64,000 bases of DNA from Pseudomonas sp. SDI (GTDB taxonomy: Bacteria; Pseudomonadota; Gammaproteobacteria; Pseudomonadales; Pseudomonadaceae), in contig NZ_QETK01000009.1 in the NCBI RefSeq assembly GCF_003105155.1, positions 96,012 to 160,011 of the forward strand, read 5' to 3'. A model generated the notes under the pieces. It was not told the DNA's origin and did no database searches. It was given only the letters and a program-made list of their open reading frames with translations. Positions 18,039-25,538 of the stretch are shown piece by piece (the first letter of the stretch is position 1; each line of letters starts with the position of its first letter). The position numbers and the translations under genes were made by a program.

Positions 18039-18806
18039 ATGTCCAAAACCCAACTGTTCGACCTCGACGGCAAGATTGCCTTCGTTTCCGGCGCCAGCCG
18101 CGGGATCGGCGAAGCCATTGCCCACCTGCTGGCCCAGCAAGGCGCGCATGTGATCGTCTCCAGCCGCAAGCTGGAAGGCTGTCAGCACGTTGCCGACGCG
18201 ATCATTGCGGCCGGCGGCAAGGCCACTGCGGTGGCCTGTCATATCGGCGAGATGGAACAGATTGCCCAGGTGTTTGCCGGTATTCGCGAGCAGTTCGGCC
18301 GCCTGGATATCCTGGTCAATAACGCGGCGACCAACCCGCAGTTCTGCAATGTGCTGGATACCGACCTGGGGGCGTTCCAGAAAACCGTCGACGTGAACAT
18401 CCGCGGTTACTTCTTCATGTCGGTGGAAGCCGGCAAGCTGATGCGTGAGCACGGCGGCGGCAGCATCATCAACGTGGCCTCGATCAACGGCGTATCGCCG
18501 GGGGTATTCCAGGGCATCTACTCGGTGACCAAGGCGGCGGTGATCAACATGACCAAGGTGTTCGCCAAGGAATGCGCGCCATTCGGCATCCGCTGCAATG
18601 CCCTGCTGCCGGGGCTGACCGATACCAAGTTTGCCTCGGCGCTGGTGAAGAACGAGGCGATCCTCAACACCGCGCTGCAACAGATTCCGCTCAAGCGCGT
18701 GGCCGATCCGAAGGAAATGGCCGGTGCCGTGCTGTACCTGGCCAGCGATGCGTCGAGCTACACCACGGGTGTGGCGCTGAATGTGGACGGTGGCTTCCTG
18801 AGCTGA
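18039..18806 (+). CDS. SDR family NAD(P)-dependent oxidoreductase
   Basis: The protein has 255 residues with a classical short-chain dehydrogenase pattern. The cofactor loop is VSGASRGIGEA, then LVNNAA, then catalytic Ser in NVASINGV and Tyr-x3-Lys as YSVTK. The C-terminal LASDASSYTTGVALNVDGG is typical. I used the ATG at 18039, preceded by AAGGAAAA; an in-frame start nine codons earlier lacks a binding site. Paired with the kinase-like gene, it probably oxidises a hydroxyacyl intermediate. The substrate is inferred from neighbours only. Confidence 0.88.
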   Translation: MSKTQLFDLDGKIAFVSGASRGIGEAIAHLLAQQGAHVIVSSRKLEGCQHVADAIIAAGGKATAVACHIGEMEQIAQVFAGIREQFGRLDILVNNAATNPQFCNVLDTDLGAFQKTVDVNIRGYFFMSVEAGKLMREHGGGSIINVASINGVSPGVFQGIYSVTKAAVINMTKVFAKECAPFGIRCNALLPGLTDTKFASALVKNEAILNTALQQIPLKRVADPKEMAGAVLYLASDASSYTTGVALNVDGGFLS

Positions 18807-18818
18807 CTCAAGCCTGAG

Positions 18819-19717
18819 TCAGGGCAATGTGGGCGCGGGCTCGTCCCCCGGGCTGCGGGCAAAATGCCGTTTGTACTCGCGGCTGAACTGCGATGGGCTC
18901 TGGTAGCCCACCCGGTGCGCCACCTGCGCCACCCCCAGCCCTTCGCCAATCAACATCTGCTGCGCCTTGAGCAAGCGCAAGCGCTTGAGGTACTGCATCG
19001 GCGCCAGCAAGGTGGTGCGCTTGAAATGCTCATGGAAGGTCGACACGCTCATGTTCGCGCAGGCGGCCAGCGCCTCGACACTCAGCGGTTCGGCAAAATG
19101 CTCGCGCAGGTAACTCAGCGACGCGGCAATCCGCGCAAAGTGGCCCTGCTGTTCCACCAGCGCCCGCAACACGCCAGCCTGCGGCCCGCGCAACGCCACA
19201 TACAGCACCTCGCGCACCCGCGCCGCGCCCATGACCTGGCTGTCGAGCGGATCGTGCAGGCAGCGCAACAAGCGCTCGACACTGTCGCGCATCGGTGCAT
19301 CCAGCGCCGCCGAGGTCATCGATTCCGGGGTCTGCAGCTCACTGGCGGCGTGACCGCTCCCCCCATCGCCTGCACCAGTTCGCCCAGCACAATGCGGTCG
19401 ATGGCCACCGACACGCCAAGCAACGGCGCCTGCTCGGTGGCAAAGGTCTCGCACATGAACGGCACCGATAGCGCCTGCACCAGGTAATGCCCGGCGCCAT
19501 ATTCCAGGGTGCGCGGTCCCAGCCGCGCCAGCTTGCTGCCCTGGGCGAGAATCATCAGGCTCGGCTCGTAGATCTGCGGGCTGCTCGCCACATAGTGGCT
19601 CCAGCTCAGTACCTGCACCTGCGGCAGGCGCGTGTCGACGAAACCCGGACGGGTCGCCAGCGGCGCAATCAGCGCACAAAGGCTGGCATTGGCATCGGAA
19701 TGGGAAGTCAGTTGCAT
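18819..19717 (-). pseudogene. AraC-family regulator interrupted by a -1 frameshift
   Basis: Two frames together make one AraC-type regulator. The N-terminal AraC_N-like part (MQLTSHSDANASLCALIAPL to VLGELVQAMGG) is read from 19717. The remainder (SGHAASELQTPESMTS onward), including both C-terminal helix-turn-helix motifs (LSVEALAACANMSVSTFHEHF and VAQVAHRVGYQSPSQFSREYKRHF), is in a second frame. The break falls in a run of six G on the coding strand (C at 19359-19364); seven G would restore one frame of about 300 residues. The gene diverges from the zinc alcohol dehydrogenase, its likely target. A true mutation, phase variation and a homopolymer sequencing error are all possible. Confidence 0.8.
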
Positions 19718-19895
19718 GGCTAACCAGGACGGAGGATCAGACACTTGCATCATCGCAGATCTGCGGCGCATTGCACTCCGGGCGGGCCAAGTCCGGAGGA
19801 TCAGGCATGACAGCCGGAGAAATGCGGGTGGCCAGTGAAACGTTCCAGCTGGAGAATGTACGCCTTTCATTCTTCAGTGCTTTGCGAGGTTCGCC

Positions 19896-20948
19896 ATGTA
19901 CACCGCCATCGGTTATGCCGCCCAGTCGGCCACTACTCCCCTCGCCCCCATGCGCTTCGAACGCCGCAGCCCACGGGCCGACGACGTGGCCATCGAGATT
20001 CTCTACTGCGGCGTCTGCCACTCCGACATCCACCAGGCGCGCAACGAGTGGGGCATCGCGGTGTACCCACTGATGCCCGGCCATGAAATCGTCGGCAAGG
20101 TCACCGCGGTCGGCAGCAAGGTCACCCGCTACAAAGCCGGCGACCTGGTCGGCGTGGGCTGCATGGTCGACTCCTGCCGACACTGCGAAGCCTGCGCTGC
20201 GAACCTGGAGCAGTATTGCCTGGAAGGCCCGACCATGACCTACGCCACCCCCGACCGGGTCGACGGCAGCAACACCATGGGCGGTTACTCCAGCAGCATC
20301 GTGGTCAGCGAACACTTCGTGGTGCGCATCCCCGTAGGCATGGACCCGGCCAACGCCGCGCCGATCCTCTGCGCCGGCATCACCACCTATTCGCCGCTCA
20401 AGCACTATGGGATCAAGCCCGGTGACCGGGTCGGCATCCTCGGCATGGGTGGCCTGGGCCACATGGGGATCAAGTTCGCCAAGGCGCTGGGCGCCGAGGT
20501 GACCCTGTTCACCCGCTCGCCGGCCAAGGCCGACGAAGCCCGCCGCCAGGGTGCCGATCACGTCGTGGTGTCGACCGACGCCGCGCAGATGCAGGCTGTC
20601 GCCGGGCACTTCGACTTCCTGCTCGACACCATCCCGGTGCAGCACGACCTCAACCCGTACCTGGAAACCCTGACATTTGACGGCGTGCATATCCTGGTCG
20701 GCCTGATCGAACCCGTCGACCCGGCGCTGCACGCGGCCAACCTGGTGATGAAGCGCCGGGTGCTGGCCGGCTCGCTGATCGGTGGCATCGCTGAAACCCA
20801 GGAGGTGCTGGAGTTCTGCGCCACGCACGGGATTACCTGCGACATCGAAATGCTCGACATCCGCGAGATCAACCAGGCCTATAGCCGGATGATCGCTGGC
20901 GACGTGAAGTACCGCTTCGTCATCGACATGGCCACGCTCACGGCGTGA
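19896..20948 (+). CDS. Zinc-dependent NAD(P) alcohol dehydrogenase (YahK/CAD type)
   Basis: The product has 350 residues of the medium-chain dehydrogenase superfamily, cinnamyl-alcohol/YahK branch. The catalytic zinc ligands lie in GVCHSDIHQARNEWG and PGHEIVG. The four structural-zinc cysteines lie between GCMVDSC and ANLEQYC. The Rossmann motif is GILGMGGLGHMG. It probably reduces aldehydes with NADPH, as YahK does. The ATG follows GAGG. It diverges from the broken AraC gene, so its normal control may be lost if the frameshift is real. Confidence 0.9.
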   Translation: MYTAIGYAAQSATTPLAPMRFERRSPRADDVAIEILYCGVCHSDIHQARNEWGIAVYPLMPGHEIVGKVTAVGSKVTRYKAGDLVGVGCMVDSCRHCEACAANLEQYCLEGPTMTYATPDRVDGSNTMGGYSSSIVVSEHFVVRIPVGMDPANAAPILCAGITTYSPLKHYGIKPGDRVGILGMGGLGHMGIKFAKALGAEVTLFTRSPAKADEARRQGADHVVVSTDAAQMQAVAGHFDFLLDTIPVQHDLNPYLETLTFDGVHILVGLIEPVDPALHAANLVMKRRVLAGSLIGGIAETQEVLEFCATHGITCDIEMLDIREINQAYSRMIAGDVKYRFVIDMATLTA

Positions 20949-20966
20949 CAAACGGCGGCCGACCAA

Positions 20967-20990
20967 TGCCGCGCCGGCAAGGGCGCGGCA
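20967..20990. terminator. Hairpin between converging alcohol dehydrogenase genes
   Basis: TGCCGCGCC and GGCGCGGCA form a 9-bp stem with a 6-base loop in the 54-base gap between the two convergent dehydrogenase genes. There is no T run. Confidence 0.5.
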
Positions 20991-21002
20991 CCCACGGGGC
21001 GA

Positions 21003-22151
21003 TCAGAACGCCGCAATAAAGATCGCTTCAATGTCCGCCTGACTCGCCGTCCGCGGATTGGTCAGGCCGCAGGCGTCCTTCAGCGCATTCACCGCCAGCG
21101 TCGGCACATCGTCCTTACGTGCGCCGAGCAGCGCCAACCCGGCCGGAATATCGATGTCCCGGCTCAGTTGCTCGATCGCATAGATCGCTGCTGCACTGCC
21201 CGCCTGCGCGCTCAACCCCGCCACTTCGACCCCCAGCGCCTTGGCCACATCGCGCAAGCGCTCGGCACTCACCGCCGCGTTGAAACGCTGTACATGCGGC
21301 AGCAACACGGCGTTGCACACCCCGTGCGGCAGGTCGTAGAAACCGCCCAACTGGTGCGCCATCGCATGCACGTAACCCAGCGAGGCGTTGTTGAACGCCA
21401 TGCCCGCGAGGAACTGCGCATAGGCCATGTTCTCCCGCGCCTGCAAGTCTGCGCCATCGGCCACGGCCTGGCGCAGGTTGGCGCTGATCAACTCGATAGC
21501 CTTGATCGCACAGGCGTCGGTAATCGGCGTAGCCGCCGTCGACACATAGGCTTCGATCGCATGGGTCAAGGCGTCCATGCCGGTGGCGGCCGTCAAGGAT
21601 TTTGGCATACCGACCATCAACGCCGGGTCGTTCACCGACAACAAGGGCGTGACGTTGCGGTCGACGATCGCCATTTTCACGTGCCGCGCTTCGTCGGTGA
21701 TGATGCAGAAGCGGGTCATTTCGCTGGCCGTACCCGCCGTGGTATTGATCGCAATCAGCGGCAACTGCGGCTTGGCCGAACGGTCGACGCCTTCGTAATC
21801 GCGAATATGCCCACCATTGGTCGCGCACAGGGCAATGCCCTTGGCACAGTCGTGCGGCGAACCGCCGCCCAGCGAGATGACACAGTCGCAACCCTCGCGC
21901 TGCAACAGCGCCAGGCCCTGCTCGACGTTGGCAATGCTCGGGTTGGGCTTGGCGCCATCGAACACCACGGCATTGATATCGCGTACGGCCAGTTGCTCGG
22001 CCAGGCGTTCGGCGATACCGGCCTTGGCCAGCCCGGCGTCGGTGACAATCAGCGCCTTGCGAAAGCCGTAGCCGACTATCGCTTCCAGCGCTTCGTTCAG
22101 GCAGTCGATGCCCATGATATTGACGGCAGGAATGAAGAACGTGCTGCTCAT
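21003..22151 (-). CDS. Iron-containing alcohol dehydrogenase (YiaY/AdhB type)
   Basis: This 382-residue group III (Fe-dependent) alcohol dehydrogenase has the nucleotide-binding loop [11 protein letters not shown]. Metal-binding histidines lie in [12 protein letters not shown] and in [16 protein letters not shown]. The start [11 protein letters not shown] has GAGGGA nine bases upstream; a start six codons earlier has no support. The family oxidises short alcohols or reduces aldehydes with NAD. It lies alone between converging and co-directional neighbours, and its substrate cannot be inferred. Confidence 0.9.
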   Translation of the reverse strand: MSSTFFIPAVNIMGIDCLNEALEAIVGYGFRKALIVTDAGLAKAGIAERLAEQLAVRDINAVVFDGAKPNPSIANVEQGLALLQREGCDCVISLGGGSPHDCAKGIALCATNGGHIRDYEGVDRSAKPQLPLIAINTTAGTASEMTRFCIITDEARHVKMAIVDRNVTPLLSVNDPALMVGMPKSLTAATGMDALTHAIEAYVSTAATPITDACAIKAIELISANLRQAVADGADLQARENMAYAQFLAGMAFNNASLGYVHAMAHQLGGFYDLPHGVCNAVLLPHVQRFNAAVSAERLRDVAKALGVEVAGLSAQAGSAAAIYAIEQLSRDIDIPAGLALLGARKDDVPTLAVNALKDACGLTNPRTASQADIEAIFIAAF

Positions 22152-22233
22152 GGCGGATCCCTCAGGCAATCATTCAGTGCCTGCAGGATCCGCCTCAACG
22201 CCCTGCCGCGTGTTGATCTGGGGCAATGAGCGC

Positions 22234-23796
22234 TCAGCCGAGGAACAGCCGGTAGGCCGGGTTGTCGGTCTCGTCCCAGTAGCGATAGCCCATGGCAGCC
22301 AGTGCCGCCGGCAAGTCGGCCCGCTCAGCCGCCGGCACCTGCAACGCGGCAAACACCCGCGCCTCGGCCGCGCCATGGTTGCGGTAATGGAACAGGCTGA
22401 TGTTCCAGCGCTGGCCCAGCCGTTCCAGGAAGCCGAGCAACGCCCCCGGCCGCTCGGGGAACTCGAAGCGCATCACCACTTCGTCGGCCGCAGGCCCGGC
22501 ATGGCCACCCACCGTGTGGCGGACATGCAGCTTGGCCAATTCGTTGTCGGTCAGGTCGAGTACTTCATAGCCCTGCCCGGCCAGGCTTTCCAGTAATTGC
22601 GCGCGGGGATCGTTCTGCGGGTGGGTCTGCACACCGACGAACAGCCGAGCCTCCTTGCCTGGGTAATAGCGGTAGTTGAACTCGGTGATCTGCCGCCGCC
22701 CCAGTGCCTGGCAAAAGGCGCGGAAACTACCTGGCTGCTCGGGGATGGTCACCGCGACGATGGCTTCGCGCTGCTCGCCCAGCTCGGCGCGCTCGGCGAC
22801 GTGACGCAGGCGGTCGAAGTTGACGTTGGCCCCCGAGTCGATGGCCACCAGCGTCTGCCCCTGCACGCCGCGGCTGGCCACGTACTTCTTGATCCCGGCC
22901 ACCGCCAGCGCCCCGGACGGCTCGGTGATTGAGCGGGTATCGTCGTAGATGTCCTTGATCGCCGCGCACAGCTCGTCGCTGCTGACCGTGATCACCTCGT
23001 CGACAAAGTGCCGGCACAGCTCGAAGCAATGGGCGCCGATCTGCGCCACCGCCACCCCTTCGGCAAAACTGCCGACCTGCGGCAGGATCACCCGCTCGCC
23101 GGCCTGCATGGCTGCCTGCAGGCAATTGGAGTCGTGCGGCTCGACACCGATCACCTTGACCTGCGGGCGCAGGTATTTGACGTAGGCGGCGATCCCGGCG
23201 ATCAGCCCGCCGCCGCCGACCGGGACGAAGATCGCGTCCAGCGCGCCCGGCTGCTGGCGGAGGATTTCCATGGCCACGGTGCCCTGCCCGGCGATCACGT
23301 CCGGGTCGTCGAACGGTGGCACGAAGGTCGCACCGTCGCGCTGCGCCAGGTGCAGGGCGTGGGCCAGCGCGCGGGGGAAGCTGTCGCCATGCAGCACGAC
23401 ATGGCCGCCGCGCGAGCGCACGCCCTCAACTTTCAGCTCCGGGGTGGTGGTAGGCATAACGATGGTCGCCTGCAAACCTAACTCGCGCGCGGCCAGGGCC
23501 ACACCCTGGGCATGGTTGCCCGCCGATGCGGTGATCACGCCGCGCTCGCGCTGGGCCTGGCTGAGCGCGCTCAGGCGGGTGTAAGCGCCACGGATCTTGA
23601 AGGAAAAGGTCGGTTGCAGGTCTTCGCGCTTGAGCAGCACCTGGTTGCCCAGGCTCGTCGACAGGGCACGCGCCGGTTGCAGCGGGGTTTCAATGGCCAG
23701 GTCGTATACCGGGGCAGCGAGAATTCGCCGTACATAGTCCGACAGCAGGTTCAGCGGGCTGGTCGCGGTGCCGGGGCAAACGGTAAGGCTGGTCAT
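22234..23796 (-). CDS. ilvA: Threonine ammonia-lyase, biosynthetic
   Basis: The product has 520 residues and converts threonine to 2-oxobutanoate, the first step to isoleucine. The catalytic PLP domain carries the lysine at position 67 (PTFSFKIRGA) and the glycine loop GGGGLIAG. Two ACT-like regulatory domains follow, starting near VTIPEQPGSFRAFCQALG and MRFEFPERPGALLGFLERLG, as in the isoleucine-inhibited enzyme. The start ATG has AGGAGT eight bases upstream. The gene is preceded by an Ile-rich leader peptide and an attenuator, which points to control by isoleucine supply as well as allosteric feedback. Confidence 0.95.
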   Translation of the reverse strand: MTSLTVCPGTATSPLNLLSDYVRRILAAPVYDLAIETPLQPARALSTSLGNQVLLKREDLQPTFSFKIRGAYTRLSALSQAQRERGVITASAGNHAQGVALAARELGLQATIVMPTTTPELKVEGVRSRGGHVVLHGDSFPRALAHALHLAQRDGATFVPPFDDPDVIAGQGTVAMEILRQQPGALDAIFVPVGGGGLIAGIAAYVKYLRPQVKVIGVEPHDSNCLQAAMQAGERVILPQVGSFAEGVAVAQIGAHCFELCRHFVDEVITVSSDELCAAIKDIYDDTRSITEPSGALAVAGIKKYVASRGVQGQTLVAIDSGANVNFDRLRHVAERAELGEQREAIVAVTIPEQPGSFRAFCQALGRRQITEFNYRYYPGKEARLFVGVQTHPQNDPRAQLLESLAGQGYEVLDLTDNELAKLHVRHTVGGHAGPAADEVVMRFEFPERPGALLGFLERLGQRWNISLFHYRNHGAAEARVFAALQVPAAERADLPAALAAMGYRYWDETDNPAYRLFLG

Positions 23797-23838
23797 CGGT
23801 GACTCCTGGTTTTTTTGAAGTGCCCAGGAGTCAGAGAG

Positions 23839-23904
23839 AAAAAACCCGCCTCCAGGGCGGGTTAGGTGCAAGTGCCAGCTAGCCCGCCAATCTGATAATG
23901 GCGG
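23839..23904 (-). promoter_or_regulatory. Transcription attenuator of ilvA
   Basis: Four complementary segments lie in order on the minus strand. Segment 1 is CCGCCA (23899-23904), inside the Ile/Thr codon run. Segment 2 is TGGCGGGC, ending just before the leader stop (23882-23889). Segment 3 is AACCCGCC (23856-23863). Segment 4 is GGCGGGTT (23843-23850), followed by a T run. The pairs 1:2 (6 bp) and 3:4 (8 bp, terminator) are perfect, and 2:3 pairs over GGCGGG/CCCGCC as antiterminator. A ribosome stalled at the Ile codons would block segment 1 and favour 2:3, so ilvA is read when Ile-tRNA is short. Confidence 0.8.
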
Positions 23905-23944
23905 TAATAATGCTGTGCTGAGGCAAGTGCTGGAATGTGCTCAT
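23879..23944 (-). CDS. Ile-rich attenuation leader peptide of ilvA
   Basis: A 21-codon frame starts at the ATG at 23944 and ends with TAG 82 bases before ilvA. Residues 11-17 read SIITAII, with four Ile codons and one Thr in seven positions, and a second Thr is at position 3. The peptide ends RLAG directly at segment 2 of the attenuator. The ribosome binding site is weak. The codon content matches the end product and substrate of the regulated enzyme, which is the diagnostic feature of attenuation leaders. I do not know whether it has been described in Pseudomonas. Confidence 0.75.
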   Translation of the reverse strand: MSTFQHLPQHSIITAIIRLAG

Positions 23945-24018
23945 GGCAAGGAAACTAGCCCAGGGCTGTAGGCAAAGTCAACCACTCGTGGCCCACAGGG
24001 GTTGTGACGGACACCCTC

Positions 24019-24061
24019 CTGCGGGAGCTGGCATTACCAGCGATCGGGCGCAAAGCGCCCG
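24019..24061. repeat. REP-like hairpins downstream of opmB
   Basis: GCTGG/CCAGC (24027-24041) and CGGGCGC-AAA-GCGCCCG (24045-24061) form two adjacent hairpins in a sequence of the Pseudomonas REP type (CGGGAGCTGGC...CCAGCGAT.GGGCG). The second starts five bases after the opmB stop and may end the mux operon transcript. Confidence 0.6.
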
Positions 24062-24065
24062 CGCT

Positions 24066-25538
24066 TCAAGGCTGCCGTGGTGGTTCGGTGCTGCCATCCC
24101 AACCGCCACCCAGCGCCGCAATCAGCTGCACACTGGCCACCAGGCGTCCCTGCAGCAGGGTCAATGCACTGCGTTCGTTGCTCAGCGCGGTTGTCTGCAC
24201 ATTCACCACATCCAGATAACCGATCAAGCCGGCCTTGTACTGGTTCTCGGTCAGTCGCAACGACTCCCGCGCCGCAGCCAGCGCTTCGTCACGCACCTGC
24301 GCCTCATCGCCATACACCTTCAACTGCACCAGGTAGTTCTCGACCTCCTTGAAGCCATCGAGCACCGCCTGCCGATACTGCGCCACCGTCTGGTCATACA
24401 CCGCCACCGTACGGTCAACCTCCGCCGAACGCTTGCCGGCATCGAACAGGGTCATCGCCAACTGCGGCCCTACCGACCAGAAACGGTTGGGCACGCTGAT
24501 CCAGTCGCCAAAACTACTGCTGCTGTAACCGCCACTCATGCTCAAGGTCAGGTCCGGGAAGTACGCCGCCCGCGCCACACCAATACTGGCGTTGGCCGAC
24601 ATCACCTTACGCTCCGCCGAAGCGATATCCGGACGCCGCTCCAGCAGTTGCGACGGCAACGCCAGCGGCACCTGGGGCAACTGCGGGAGACTGCGGCTCG
24701 GGGCCAGGGCAAACTGCGCCGGGGCCTTGCCCATCAGCACGGCAATCGCGTTCTCCAACTGCGCACGCTGCCAGATCAGGTCGATCAGGTCGGCCTCGGT
24801 GCTTTTCAGCTGGGTCTGCGCCTGTGCCACCGCATCCTTGCCGGACACCCCGGCGCGGTACTGGTTTTCGGTCATCTTCAGCGACCGCTGATACGCCGCC
24901 AGCGTGGCTTCGAGCAAGCGTTGCTGCTCGTCTATCACCCGCAATTGCAGGTAGTTCTGCACCAGCTCCGACTGCAGGCTCAGGCGAATCGCCGCCAGGT
25001 CGGCAAAACTTGCCTCGGCACTGTATTCGTTGGCCGCCAGGCCTTCACGCAGCTTACCCCAGAGGTCCGCCTCCCAGCTCACGCCCAACTGCGTGCTGTA
25101 GGTGTTGCGGATACCGCTGCTGTTGTTGCTCAGGCTCGAACTGCTGCTGCCGGTGCCCTGGCTGGAGCGGGTTTTGCCAGCGCTCAGGTCGAGGCTGGGA
25201 AACAGTGCGCCGCGCGCACTGCGCACCAGCGCCTGGGCCTGTCGATACTGCGCCTCGTACTGCGCGACGGTCTGGTTGCTGGCATTGAGCTGCTCGACCA
25301 GGCCGTTGAGCTGGGCATCGCCATACAGCTCCCACCAGGCACCACGGGCCAGCGCATCGGACGGGTTGGCCTGGGTCCAGCCCTCGGCCTGCTTGAACTG
25401 CACCGGGGCCGCCAGTTCCGGTCGATGATAATCCGGGCTCAAGCTGCAGGCGCTGAGCATCAGCAGGCACAGGCTGGCACTGAGCAGGCGCGAGCCACGG
25501 GCGCCGAGCAGGCGGGCGGGCATCGGAAGTTCGGTCAT
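24066..25538 (-). CDS. opmB: Outer membrane efflux channel of the Mux system
   Basis: This is a 490-residue TolC/OprM-type lipoprotein. The signal peptide ends at the lipobox LSAC (CSLSPDYHRPEL). Two repeated halves of the outer-membrane factor fold follow, with paired motifs YRQAQALVRSARGALFPSLDL and ARAAYFPDLTLSMSGGY, and TENQYRAGVSGK and TENQYKAGLIGY. It forms the outer membrane exit duct for the MuxABC pump. The ATG overlaps the muxC stop as ATGA, so it is translationally coupled and last in the operon. Confidence 0.92.
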   Translation of the reverse strand: MTELPMPARLLGARGSRLLSASLCLLMLSACSLSPDYHRPELAAPVQFKQAEGWTQANPSDALARGAWWELYGDAQLNGLVEQLNASNQTVAQYEAQYRQAQALVRSARGALFPSLDLSAGKTRSSQGTGSSSSSLSNNSSGIRNTYSTQLGVSWEADLWGKLREGLAANEYSAEASFADLAAIRLSLQSELVQNYLQLRVIDEQQRLLEATLAAYQRSLKMTENQYRAGVSGKDAVAQAQTQLKSTEADLIDLIWQRAQLENAIAVLMGKAPAQFALAPSRSLPQLPQVPLALPSQLLERRPDIASAERKVMSANASIGVARAAYFPDLTLSMSGGYSSSSFGDWISVPNRFWSVGPQLAMTLFDAGKRSAEVDRTVAVYDQTVAQYRQAVLDGFKEVENYLVQLKVYGDEAQVRDEALAAARESLRLTENQYKAGLIGYLDVVNVQTTALSNERSALTLLQGRLVASVQLIAALGGGWDGSTEPPRQP

